Assembly (NCBI RefSeq): GCF_000340475.1
Contig: NZ_CM001792.1
Span: 526,783-590,782, forward strand
From: Oceanobacillus kimchii X50
GTDB taxonomy: Bacteria; Bacillota; Bacilli; Bacillales; Amphibacillaceae
DNA length: 64,000 bases
Reading direction: 5' to 3'
In this document: positions 17,477-25,937 of the stretch, one piece after another
How positions within the stretch are numbered: position 1 is the stretch's first letter
Layout of the letters: each line of letters opens with the position of its first letter
Translations under genes and position numbers: made by a program
The notes under the pieces: generated by a model
Database searches by the model: none
Told to the model about the DNA's origin: nothing
What the model saw: only the letters and a program-made list of their open reading frames with translations

Positions 17477-18337
17477 TTATCCTCGAGAAATAGGCAATGT
17501 ACAACATCGGAATGAACCACCGGACTTAATAATTTCAGAGAAGTCTACTTCGATGACATCAAATCCTGCTTTAGCAAGTTCATTATTTACACGTTTATTT
17601 TCAGGAAGACTAATTATTTTACTATTTCCTATAGAAAGTACATTTGGTGCCATATGAAATTGTTCTTTCTCTGTTACCTCAATCAACTTATACTTTTGCT
17701 GAATTATTTGGTAGGATTGACTATCCATCCCGTCTTTGTAAATCAATGCATATCCATTTTCCAATACATTAAATATACAATCCAAATGTAAAATGTCCTC
17801 ACGCAATGGTATGGTATGCACCTTATTATTCGGTAAGTAAGAGATAAGCTCTGCAATGGCTGTTTCCGAGGTTCTTTCACTTTGACCTATCCAAATATCC
17901 TCATTGTCAACAATGACGTCTCCACCTTCTATTGAAGCGGATTTAACGGAAGTAAAGGGAATTCCTTCTTCATGTAGCCACTCCTTGAGAACAATACTTT
18001 CTTTTTTTCTAATTTCACGTTGCATATGTGAAACAAACAAATGATCTCCAACTACAAATCCTATATCTCTAGTAAAAACCTGCTCATTTAACTTAGGGTC
18101 TACCTCAAGTTGAATAACTTCAGATCCAACTTTCTTCAACGCATTTATAAATGCATGATGTTGTGTGGTTGCTTTTTGGATATCGATATTATCGTCTGCA
18201 TAATGTGATTGAGTTTCATTGATGATTTCTTTTATTTTCATATATTTTGGGGAAACGGTGATTACTTTGTGTAAAGAATCATATTCATTTTTGCAATATA
18301 CGTTGGATATTGGTTCCATTGCTGTTGTGTTCCTCAT
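17477..18337 (-). CDS. Dimethylarginine dimethylaminohydrolase-like protein (YkgA-like)
   Basis: 286 aa pentein-fold hydrolase of the DDAH/arginine-deiminase superfamily. Motifs visible: FTRDIGFVVG, SIEGGDVIV, the catalytic His in LHLDCIFNVL, and the C-terminal nucleophile Cys in SFRCCTLPISRG. Such enzymes hydrolyse guanidino groups, methylated arginines giving citrulline plus an amine. The actual substrate is not known, and the adjacent Cys-Cys pair at the active site leaves the nucleophile ambiguous by eye. ATG at 18337 follows GGAGG by 6-7 nt. Monocistronic and convergent with the tre operon. Confidence 0.8.
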   Translation of the reverse strand: MRNTTAMEPISNVYCKNEYDSLHKVITVSPKYMKIKEIINETQSHYADDNIDIQKATTQHHAFINALKKVGSEVIQLEVDPKLNEQVFTRDIGFVVGDHLFVSHMQREIRKKESIVLKEWLHEEGIPFTSVKSASIEGGDVIVDNEDIWIGQSERTSETAIAELISYLPNNKVHTIPLREDILHLDCIFNVLENGYALIYKDGMDSQSYQIIQQKYKLIEVTEKEQFHMAPNVLSIGNSKIISLPENKRVNNELAKAGFDVIEVDFSEIIKSGGSFRCCTLPISRG

Positions 18338-19003
18338 TCTTCATCCTCCAGTACTTAAGCATCTAAACATCAAAAGTATTATAATTCCAATTATAAACAT
18401 TATTGCTTAATTATTGAAAAAAATCTATTTTTCATGTAGTTTTTTCTACTCTGATATATGTCAAAAGCATCAGTTATCAGTTAACACTATAATCAGAATA
18501 GTAATTTAAAGTAATACTGAACTCTAAAATACCTTGTACAACATTCATTTCGAATGTGAGAACCTCATTTTCATACCTTCCCAATTTGCTCCAGTACAAA
18601 ACATTCCACTTTACTACGAATATTATCCTCATAATCCTTTATATAATTGAATGATTTATTATAAATACGATGTATTAACACATTATAAACTCATGACGAG
18701 GAATTGTGACAACAATCTAACAGATGTGGATTCTAATGTTTATTTGAATCAAAAAAGAGGTTGGGACAAAAGTATTTACGCAAAAGATAAATCCAAATGA
18801 ATGTCCTTTGAAAAACCGCTTCAGAAATATACTCCGTTTATCCTCAGGCTAGTCTAGGCCTCCCACCCATAAAGATTCTCCGTGTATTTCTTACGCTTGT
18901 TCTAGCTATCATCCGTCTTTTGATTAAACCTTTTTGTTATGTCCTAACCTCTTTTTGGAATAGTGATTTTTGTTTCATAACCTTAAATCGTACTTGTTCT
19001 TTT
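18338..19003. other. Long gap carrying repeat copy B
   Basis: A 666-bp gap. The first 415 bp are AT-rich and contain the promoter side of the DDAH gene; I see no ORF or conserved RNA in them. Repeat copy B occupies 18755-18953. Confidence 0.6.
18755..18953. repeat. Dispersed intergenic repeat with terminal inverted repeats, copy B
   Basis: Ends AAGAGGTTGGGACA (18755-18768) and TGTCCTAACCTCTT (18940-18953) are inverted with one mismatch. Internal CCGCTTCAGAAATATACTCC and TATTTCTTACGCTTGTT are shared with copy A at 4663-4882, in the same orientation. Confidence 0.75.
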
Positions 19004-19195
19004 CTACACTTCTCCGTTTTTCTTATCTTGTTCTTTTTCATTTGGAATATATCTAGAATAGTATGCTGCAAATACTAAACAAATTAATGCTAAGCCCCAT
19101 GCTACAATACCGCTCCAATAAACCTCAACTTTAGAACCAATATAAATAATCAGAGCGCTAAGCAAAATCAATATTAATGTATAATATCTCTTCAT
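19004..19195 (-). CDS. Small two-helix membrane protein (63 aa)
   Basis: 63 residues: two hydrophobic helices (about 5-21 and 27-46, LILILLSALIIYIG and IVAWGLALICLVFAAYY) followed by a charged tail NEKEQDKKNGEV. ATG at 19195 is preceded by a GGGGGA ribosome-like site about 11 nt away. The hydrophobic-hydrophobic-charged design argues for a real small inner-membrane protein. I do not recognise the family and cannot suggest a function. Confidence 0.55.
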   Translation of the reverse strand: MKRYYTLILILLSALIIYIGSKVEVYWSGIVAWGLALICLVFAAYYSRYIPNEKEQDKKNGEV

Positions 19196-19510
19196 GATCG
19201 ATCATTCCCCCAGGTAAGGCACCTATATAATTATTGTTTATTTATTAGTATGTGTTTTTATATGTCCTTATTATACCAAATGAACTTACCTTCTACATAT
19301 TATTTGTTTTTTTAATCTATGATTTTCATAATAAGATATTTTATAAAATCCGAATGTTGCTTTGTCTGATTTTTTATTGCGGGAAAGAATGTGAAATTGA
19401 TTGATTCAGGTCAAAGAAAATATCATTAAATTTTAATGAATTTATCAAAAAAGAATCGAAAATTTAGTGGATAAAATGGTATGATATAGACTAGTGAGGG
19501 AGTGCTGGGT
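19196..19510. other. AT-rich gap upstream of the CapA-like gene
   Basis: 315 bp between two divergent genes. A TATGAT at about 19480 is a likely -10 for the CapA-like gene. I see nothing else. Confidence 0.4.
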
Positions 19511-20677
19511 TTGAGAATGTTACATCGATTTTTTCCTGTTTCTATAATCGCTATTTTCATCTTAATATTCATTAGTTTTATCAATATTGAAACCACTGAG
19601 AAAAGGTATAATGTTCATGCTGGACATACATCATTGTTACAGGAAAAAAATTCTCCAACTATAGAAAAAGAAATTACTGTATCTGCTGTTGGAGATGTAT
19701 TGATTCATAGTCCGATTTATGAAGATGCAAGAGTGGAAGATGGATTTGATTTTAATCCAATGTTAAAACATGTTAAAACACATCTTGATTCCTCTACTGT
19801 TACGATAGCTAACCAAGAAACCATGATAGGTGGAGAAGAAATGGGTTTATCATCTTATCCGTCTTTTAATAGCCCATTTGAGGTTGGGGATGCACTCAAA
19901 GAGAACGGGGTGGATATTGTAACGCTTGCCAATAATCATACACTAGATCGCGGTGAACAAGCTATAACTAATGCAATTGAACATTGGCAGTCGATAGACA
20001 TACTTTATGAAGGTGCTTATCAAAGTCAGGAAGATCAAGAGAATATCAGAGTATTGGAAACTGAAGAAGGTATTACAATTGCTTCTTTAGCTTTTACATA
20101 TGGTACAAACGGAATACCAGTTCCACAAGGAAAAGAATACTTAGTCAACTTAATTGATCAAAAAAAAATGAAAGAAAAAATTATCGAGGCAAAAAAAATA
20201 GCGGATGTGATTGTTCTTTCGCTACATTTTGGTAATGAAAATGAGCGCTATCCTAACCAATCTCAGAAAGACTTAGCAAAATTCGCTGCTGATCTTGGGG
20301 TAGATGTAATTATCGGACATCACCCACATGTATTACAACCAATTGATTGGGTTGAAGGAGAAGACGGACACCGGACTTTAGTTGCCTATTCACTTGGGAA
20401 TTTTCTTTCTAATCAACAAAAGTATAATCAACGTGTTGGTGGGATATTTGGATTCTCGATAACCAAACAAATGAAGGATGAAGAAGAAAAAATAGAAATT
20501 CATTCTCCGACGTTTGTACCAACATATGTTGATTTTGAAAATGACTACACTAACTATAGGGTCATCCCGATGTTTCAATTAACGAATGATCAATTAACTA
20601 ATGCTCAAGAAAAATATGAAGAAACAAAACAACATGTCAATCAATATATAAACGAAGTGGAATTTCTAGAAAAATAA
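19511..20677 (+). CDS. CapA/PgsA-family metallophosphatase-like protein
   Basis: About 388 aa. An N-terminal hydrophobic anchor (residues 5-25, PVSIIAIFILIFISFI) precedes a PGA_cap domain with calcineurin-like motifs VSAVGDVLIHSP, LANNHTLDRG, LSLHFGNE and GHHPHVLQP. B. anthracis CapA and B. subtilis PgsA of this family take part in poly-gamma-glutamate synthesis or export. No capB/capC genes are nearby, so a stand-alone surface phosphatase role is equally possible. The TTG at 19511 lies 8 nt after GAGGGAG; GTG at 19502 would overlap that site, hence this start. Confidence 0.78.
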   Translation: MRMLHRFFPVSIIAIFILIFISFINIETTEKRYNVHAGHTSLLQEKNSPTIEKEITVSAVGDVLIHSPIYEDARVEDGFDFNPMLKHVKTHLDSSTVTIANQETMIGGEEMGLSSYPSFNSPFEVGDALKENGVDIVTLANNHTLDRGEQAITNAIEHWQSIDILYEGAYQSQEDQENIRVLETEEGITIASLAFTYGTNGIPVPQGKEYLVNLIDQKKMKEKIIEAKKIADVIVLSLHFGNENERYPNQSQKDLAKFAADLGVDVIIGHHPHVLQPIDWVEGEDGHRTLVAYSLGNFLSNQQKYNQRVGGIFGFSITKQMKDEEEKIEIHSPTFVPTYVDFENDYTNYRVIPMFQLTNDQLTNAQEKYEETKQHVNQYINEVEFLEK

Positions 20678-20767
20678 TAAATAGAGATCTTTATTGTATC
20701 GTTTCTGTTCATTTTGGTATGATTGATTTGTTCAAGATTGTTGGTAAAAAAGAGGAGAAATAATGAC

Positions 20768-21580
20768 ATGGAATGGAAAAATATATATCGTGGTTTAGCT
20801 ATGGGAGCAACCGATGTTGTTCCTGGTATAAGTGGAGGTACAATAGCTGTTCTGTTAGGCATTTACGATCAATTGATACAAGCATTGAATGGAATTTTTA
20901 GTAAAGAATGGAAGAAGCATTTGAGCTTCCTAATTCCCCTAGGTATCGGAATGCTAACAGCAATATTCTTATTAGCTAGTGTAATTGAGTGGTTATTCGA
21001 GCATCATCCACAACAAACACAATTTTTCTTTTTAGGATTAATTTTAGGCGTATTACCGTACCTATTTCACAAAGCTAACGCAAAAACAGACTTTAGAATT
21101 AGACATTACGTATATTTAATCATTGGATTTATCGTTGTGAGTATTATGGCATTCTTTAATCCTACAGAAGGGCAAGCAATTGAGAATATGACTCCAGCGA
21201 CATATTTATGGTTATTTGTTTCGGGTTTTATTGGTAGTAGTGCGATGATCATTCCTGGTATCAGTGGTTCGTTTATGCTGTTATTACTCGGAGTGTATGC
21301 TACGGTTATATCAGCAATTAGCAATTTATATTTTGATATAATTATCGTTACTGGGTTAGGAATTGCGATTGGTTTTATTGTCATGAGCAAAATTATTGCC
21401 TACTTTTTAAGGAATCATTATACTTCCACTTATGCAGTAATTATTGGACTTGTAATTGGAGCAGTAGTAGTTGTTTATCCAGGTTTTTCAGATGGAATAG
21501 TAGGATTAATTATTAGTGTTATTACATTTGGTTTTGGTCTTTTTGTAGCGTATATATTAGGTCGTGTAGAGTATAAATAA
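20768..21580 (+). CDS. DUF368 membrane protein
   Basis: 270 aa polytopic protein with about eight helices. It has the DUF368 signature near the N-terminus (GATDVVPGISGGTIAVLLGIY) and its echo in the second half (MIIPGISGSFMLLLLGVY), suggesting an internal duplication. DUF368/PopT-type proteins have been connected with polyprenyl-phosphate translocation in recent work, so a role in recycling undecaprenyl phosphate is plausible but not shown here. The start is ATG 20768 behind GAGGAG. A thioredoxin-like gene follows 22 bp later and is probably cotranscribed. Confidence 0.8.
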   Translation: MEWKNIYRGLAMGATDVVPGISGGTIAVLLGIYDQLIQALNGIFSKEWKKHLSFLIPLGIGMLTAIFLLASVIEWLFEHHPQQTQFFFLGLILGVLPYLFHKANAKTDFRIRHYVYLIIGFIVVSIMAFFNPTEGQAIENMTPATYLWLFVSGFIGSSAMIIPGISGSFMLLLLGVYATVISAISNLYFDIIIVTGLGIAIGFIVMSKIIAYFLRNHYTSTYAVIIGLVIGAVVVVYPGFSDGIVGLIISVITFGFGLFVAYILGRVEYK

Positions 21581-21602
21581 CAATAGATTGGAGCGATGCG
21601 TA

Positions 21603-21923
21603 ATGAAAGCAATTGAAAGTGTTGAAACGTTTAACGAAATTATTGCTAGTGAGCAACCGGTAATTATTAAGTTTTATGCTGATTGGTGTCCAGATTGCAA
21701 ACGGATGGATATGTTTATCGATGGAGTAATCGAAGAATTTAACAATTATGATTGGTATGAAGTGAATAGTGATGAGGTAGAGGGGCTAGCAGAAAAATAT
21801 GAAGTGATGGGGATTCCGAGTATGTTAATCTTTAAAAACGGTGAGAAAATTGCTCATCAACATAGCGCATATACGAAATCACCTGAATCTGTGTCGGAGT
21901 TTTTACATCAACAATTAGATTAA
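21603..21923 (+). CDS. Thioredoxin-like protein with WCPDC active site
   Basis: 106 aa single thioredoxin fold. The active site FYADWCPDCKRM has a CPDC pair in place of the usual CGPC, and the cis-Pro loop is MGIPSML. No signal peptide, so cytoplasmic. It should act as a thiol-disulfide reductase; partners are unknown. ATG at 21603 follows TTGGAGCG; the frame also opens at a TTG at 21588 that is part of that site. Probably in an operon with the DUF368 gene. Terminator after the stop. Confidence 0.85.
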   Translation: MKAIESVETFNEIIASEQPVIIKFYADWCPDCKRMDMFIDGVIEEFNNYDWYEVNSDEVEGLAEKYEVMGIPSMLIFKNGEKIAHQHSAYTKSPESVSEFLHQQLD

Positions 21924-21932
21924 AATTACATT

Positions 21933-21969
21933 AAAAAAGTGATCATTCTCTTAGAATGGTCGCTTTTTT
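21933..21969 (+). terminator. Terminator after the thioredoxin gene
   Basis: Long stem AAAAAAGTGATCATTCT/AGAATGGTCGCTTTTTT (two G-T pairs) with a 3-nt loop and T-run. Confidence 0.9.
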
Positions 21970-22040
21970 TACGATTCCTAGTTTATAATAAGAAGAAAAT
22001 TGCCTTAATTTATATTTAAATGAAGGAAGGGACATGATTC

Positions 22041-22730
22041 ATGGCAGAACGTATATTAATTGTAGAAGATGAACATAAAATTAGTAGAGTATTACAGTTA
22101 GAGCTTGAATACGAAGGTTATGAATCTGAAGTAGCTAGTAATGGAAAAGACGCGTTAGAAAAAATTAAACAGGGAAACTGGGACCTTGTATTATTAGATA
22201 TCATGATTCCCGAACTAAGTGGATTAGAAGTGCTAAGACGTGTCCGGCGAGCAGAAAATCAAACGCCGATTATCTTATTAACCGCTCGTGATGAAGTGCA
22301 TGATAAGGTAAGTGGTCTTGACTTAGGGGCGAATGATTATATAACGAAACCATTTCAAATTGAAGAATTGCTTGCTCGCGTACGTGCGCATTTACGAAAA
22401 GGTGTCCAAACAACGAATGATAATCAGAATTTATCTGTAGCAGATCTACAAGTGAATTTACATGCATATGAAGTCACGCGTAGCGGTGGGAAAATTGAAT
22501 TAACTCCTCGTGAATTTAATTTATTGGTATGCTTATTAAAAAATAAAAATATTGTTCTCTCACGGGAACAGTTAATTGAATCAGTATGGGGATACGATTA
22601 CTTTGGTGATACAAATGTGGTAGATGTTTATATTCGTTATTTACGCCAAAAAGTAGATAAAGACTTTGAGACACCGCTGATTCAAACAGTACGCGGGGTA
22701 GGTTATACAATTAAGGACGATAAACAATGA
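22041..22730 (+). CDS. OmpR-family response regulator (YkoG-like)
   Basis: 229 aa. A receiver domain has ILIVEDEHKI, the phospho-Asp in LVLLDIMIPELSG and the KPFQIEEL lysine. An OmpR-type winged helix ends TPLIQTVRGVGYTI. It resembles B. subtilis YkoG, whose partner YkoH and the PepSY protein YkoI are adjacent there as well. The kinase start overlaps its stop (ATGA). It probably controls the downstream PepSY genes, which is inference from context. Confidence 0.85.
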   Translation: MAERILIVEDEHKISRVLQLELEYEGYESEVASNGKDALEKIKQGNWDLVLLDIMIPELSGLEVLRRVRRAENQTPIILLTARDEVHDKVSGLDLGANDYITKPFQIEELLARVRAHLRKGVQTTNDNQNLSVADLQVNLHAYEVTRSGGKIELTPREFNLLVCLLKNKNIVLSREQLIESVWGYDYFGDTNVVDVYIRYLRQKVDKDFETPLIQTVRGVGYTIKDDKQ

Positions 22731-24124
22731 TATTTCGAAAAATAATTAATTTCTTCTCTTCCATAACATTACGAAAAAAAATCATCTTTTTCTCAACATT
22801 TTTTATGTTGATTTTAATATTAATTGTAAATACGGCAATTTATTTCCTGTTTTATCAATCAGCTTCAGAAGGAGAGTTGGATCAATTAACAACTCATACG
22901 GATACATTGATTGAGACAATTGGGAAGAATTCGTCTGTTTCTCGAGAAGAGATGAGCGATTTATTAACGGCGTATTTACCAACAAATGGAATGATTCGAG
23001 TTATTGATGAGAATGAGAATGATGTTACTGGTAAACTTGCGAAATCACAAGAATACACTGATGTGCCCATTGAGTATACAACAACGGAAAGAAGAGAAGT
23101 TATTTCTTTTAATCAAATGGATGTTGCTATTGTCACGAAACCAATTATTTGGCAAAATGGAGAAATTGTAACCATTCAAGTCTCCGATCATTTAATTCAT
23201 ATGAATGAAACGATGCAAACGTTAAGGTATGTGCTATTTTTCTCGAGTGCGATTATATTAATTCCGACTATTATTGCAAGCTTTCTGTTGAGTCGTTTCT
23301 TATTAAACCCAATTCAAAAATTAAAAGAGACGATGCAGACCAATATTTCAAAGAGAGATTGGCAAAAGATAGATATTGAAAACAGATCAAAAGATGAACT
23401 TTATGAAATGGAAGTAACATTTAATGAAATGATCGATTCTTTGAAAGAAAATTATGAGAAGCAGGAAATTTTTGTATCAAACGCATCTCATGAATTGAAA
23501 ACGCCTATTCAGATTATCAAAAGTTATGCACAGTTATTAAGTCGACGTGGGGAAGGTAATCCTGAATTGCTGCAAGAATCTACGGAAGCTATCGATTCCG
23601 AAGCTGACCGAATGCAAAATTTAGTCGAGCAAATGTTAGCGTTAGCCAAGAATCAACAGGAACAAGTTATGGAAACATTGGATATGAGAGAACTTCTCCA
23701 ACAAGTTATCATTACATTCCAAAAAGCGTATGCTCCAAGAGAGATAAATTTATTGGTGGATGAGAAAACAAAGTATGTATGGCAAGGAAATCCTGATCAA
23801 ATCAAACAAGTTATTTATATACTGTTAACAAATGCGCTAAAATACAGTGAAAAAGAAGTGCATATCCGACTACAACAACAGAACGATGAAATGATAGTAT
23901 CTGTTCAAGACTTTGGAGAAGGTTTAGCGGAGCAAGATCAGCAACATATTTTTGAGAGATTTTATCGAGTAGATCGTGCACGTAATAGAGAATCAGGCGG
24001 TACGGGACTAGGACTAGCAATCGCTAAGGTCATAGTTGAATCCTATCAAGGAGAGATAACTGTCCAGAGCAAGATAGGTGAAGGTTCGATATTCCGTATT
24101 CATCTTCCTAACATGGACCAATAA
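22727..24124 (+). CDS. Sensor histidine kinase (YkoH-like)
   Basis: 465 aa. Two membrane helices (about 20-45 and 162-185) enclose a sensor of about 115 residues facing outward. HAMP, HisKA (FVSNASHELKTPI) and HATPase_c domains follow (NALKYS, DFGEG, GTGLGLAIAK). Its ATG overlaps the regulator stop by 4 bp, so the two are translationally coupled. Signal unknown; nearby secreted PepSY proteins suggest an envelope signal. Confidence 0.87.
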   Translation: MIFRKIINFFSSITLRKKIIFFSTFFMLILILIVNTAIYFLFYQSASEGELDQLTTHTDTLIETIGKNSSVSREEMSDLLTAYLPTNGMIRVIDENENDVTGKLAKSQEYTDVPIEYTTTERREVISFNQMDVAIVTKPIIWQNGEIVTIQVSDHLIHMNETMQTLRYVLFFSSAIILIPTIIASFLLSRFLLNPIQKLKETMQTNISKRDWQKIDIENRSKDELYEMEVTFNEMIDSLKENYEKQEIFVSNASHELKTPIQIIKSYAQLLSRRGEGNPELLQESTEAIDSEADRMQNLVEQMLALAKNQQEQVMETLDMRELLQQVIITFQKAYAPREINLLVDEKTKYVWQGNPDQIKQVIYILLTNALKYSEKEVHIRLQQQNDEMIVSVQDFGEGLAEQDQQHIFERFYRVDRARNRESGGTGLGLAIAKVIVESYQGEITVQSKIGEGSIFRIHLPNMDQ

Positions 24125-24211
24125 GATAACAGATTCTCATCAAATTCTAATCTTTTTATTAGTATTTTATGATGATTGGTATGATAAAGTTTTCATGTAG
24201 AGGTGAAGCAT

Positions 24212-24844
24212 ATGAATAAACGTACACTACTCATCGGAGTAGTAGTAATATTAGTCGTTAGTTTGTTTTTTATTTATCGTACAGGAGCTTCTTCCAGTGA
24301 ACCAAAGCTATCCCAAGCCGAAATAAAAGAACTAGTGGAAGCACAGTACCCTGGGAATCAAAATGAACCAAATCTGCAATTAAAGGATGGCGAGCCTGTA
24401 TATCAAGTGGAAGTACAGCAGGAAAATGGTAGTTACGAAGTGTTATTAGATGGGAACACAGGTAAGGTATTGGATATCTATCAAACAGAAGCTGAAAAAG
24501 CAGAGAATGTGGAACCAGATGATAACAATAATACAACACCTGATGAAAATTCAAATAAAGATAATGACCAAGATGGTCAGCAGAATAATGATGATACAGA
24601 TAAAGCTGATAAAGACGAACCATCATCTGAACAAGGAAACAATGCGATCATCTCATCAGATGAGGCAAAAGAAATTGCATTACAACAGTTTTCTGGAACT
24701 GTAAGTGAACTTGAGTTAGACGAAGATGATGGAACAATGATCTATGAAATTGAAATAGTGGATGGGAATAAAGAAGCGAATATCGAAATTAATGCGTACA
24801 CGGGAAATGTTATTGTAATTGAAACTGAAGTGGACGATGATTAG
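24212..24844 (+). CDS. Membrane-anchored double PepSY protein (YkoI-like)
   Basis: 210 aa. An N-terminal signal anchor (about 5-22, LLIGVVVILVVSLFFIY) is followed by a PepSY domain (QVEVQQENGSYEVLLDGNTGKVL). A highly acidic Asn/Asp-rich linker comes next (about residues 100-145), then a second PepSY domain (EIALQQFSGTVSELELDED onward). PepSY domains are often inhibitory or sensory modules outside the membrane. ATG at 24212 follows GAGGTG; a GTG at 24203 lies in that site. It sits 87 bp after the kinase and likely belongs to its regulon. Confidence 0.8.
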   Translation: MNKRTLLIGVVVILVVSLFFIYRTGASSSEPKLSQAEIKELVEAQYPGNQNEPNLQLKDGEPVYQVEVQQENGSYEVLLDGNTGKVLDIYQTEAEKAENVEPDDNNNTTPDENSNKDNDQDGQQNNDDTDKADKDEPSSEQGNNAIISSDEAKEIALQQFSGTVSELELDEDDGTMIYEIEIVDGNKEANIEINAYTGNVIVIETEVDDD

Positions 24845-24872
24845 GCTACTAATTCATATTGGTAGCTTTTTT
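24845..24872 (+). terminator. Terminator after the first PepSY gene
   Basis: 9-bp stem GCTACTAAT/ATTGGTAGC (one G-T pair), TCAT loop, six T. Confidence 0.88.
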
Positions 24873-24989
24873 AATAAGCTACATTAAATACCTTTCTATA
24901 AATTCTCATGAAATTTTAATCTTTATCAAAGCGTCTTATAATCCTTGTTGGATATGATGTAGTTAACAACAACAAGGAGGTAATTTTAA

Positions 24990-25553
24990 ATGAAAAAGAA
25001 ATTAGTAGTGCTAGTAGGTGCGTTAACAATCTCAACAGCGGTAGGATTAGGACTTTCCCAATCGGATCAAGCGGCTTCAGCTTCTGAAAATCAAGAACCA
25101 ACTTTATCTTCGGATGACATTACATCCATCGTTAAAGAACAGTATGAGGGTAAAATTACTGATTTTGAACTAGACAGAGATAACAATCAATCTCATTACG
25201 AAGTAGAGGTAATCCATGATGATGAAGAATATGACTTGGAGATTGATGCGGAAACAGGGGAAATTATCAAAGAAAACGTAGAGAAATTTCAACTAGAAAA
25301 TAAACAGGAAGCAACTAAAAATTCTAATTTTGATAGCTCAAACTTCATTGGTGATCAAAAAGCAAAAGAAATTGCGTTGAAACAATTCTCTGGTAAAGTT
25401 GTAGGATTTGAGTTAGATGAAGATGATGATAAGTATGTATATGAAATTGAAGTAAGAGAAGGAAATAAAGAAGCGGATTTTGAAATTGATGCAGTAACAG
25501 GTGATATTTTGGAAATGGATACCGAAATTGATGATGATCGATTCGATGATTAA
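24990..25553 (+). CDS. Secreted double PepSY protein
   Basis: 187 aa. A cleavable signal peptide (MKKKLVVLVGALTISTAVGL, likely cleavage after AASA) is followed by two PepSY domains: about 45-95 (YEVEVIHDDEEYDLEIDAETG) and about 125-180 (EIALKQFSGKVVGFELDEDD). The second closely matches the second domain of the preceding gene, so the two are paralogues. ATG at 24990 follows AAGGAGG. It has its own upstream region after a terminator, so it may be separately controlled, probably by the YkoGH-like system. Confidence 0.82.
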   Translation: MKKKLVVLVGALTISTAVGLGLSQSDQAASASENQEPTLSSDDITSIVKEQYEGKITDFELDRDNNQSHYEVEVIHDDEEYDLEIDAETGEIIKENVEKFQLENKQEATKNSNFDSSNFIGDQKAKEIALKQFSGKVVGFELDEDDDKYVYEIEVREGNKEADFEIDAVTGDILEMDTEIDDDRFDD

Positions 25554-25937
25554 TTAAATTTCTTGTTCTATACCCTTGAGTGTAAAATGAGATTACATGA
25601 ACAAAGAGCTTTGGTTGGATTCTTTTAAAAAAGTATTGTAGGCTGGGTTACTAATCAACAGCTTCTAACTATAGTTAACTGCACAAAAAAGCACAAGAGG
25701 TTTGCTCTTGTGCTTTTTTTATATTAATCAAAATACCAAAATAGCTTAAGAGATCCAAAAAGTGGTGAATAGAGCCGTTTTAAAACCCAAAAAAGAGCTT
25801 AAAAATCAAAAAGTAGTGAGTAGAAAGCTCTTGGGACATGACCCGCACGAATTGCTATATCCCAAAGTAGACTCGTTATTAGCCGTTCAAGAGTAATCCT
25901 GTTTTGTTAAAAGCCGCCGTCCAATTGAATTTCCCAA
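25554..25937. other. Gap between convergent genes
   Basis: 384 bp. A strong hairpin lies at 25685-25719. The rest, including 25740-25910, shows no ORF, tRNA or known RNA, though it has short repeated phrases (AAAAAGTGGTGAATAGA and AAAAAGTAGTGAGTAGA). Confidence 0.5.
25685..25719. terminator. Bidirectional terminator
   Basis: AAAAAAGCACAAGAG pairs with CTCTTGTGCTTTTTT around a 5-nt loop. A-runs and T-runs on both sides allow use by both converging genes. Confidence 0.88.

Noticed and set aside
25740..25910. Riboswitch or small RNA after the PepSY gene
   Set aside because: Only loose repeated phrases, no terminator or stable fold at its end, and no downstream gene on that strand.
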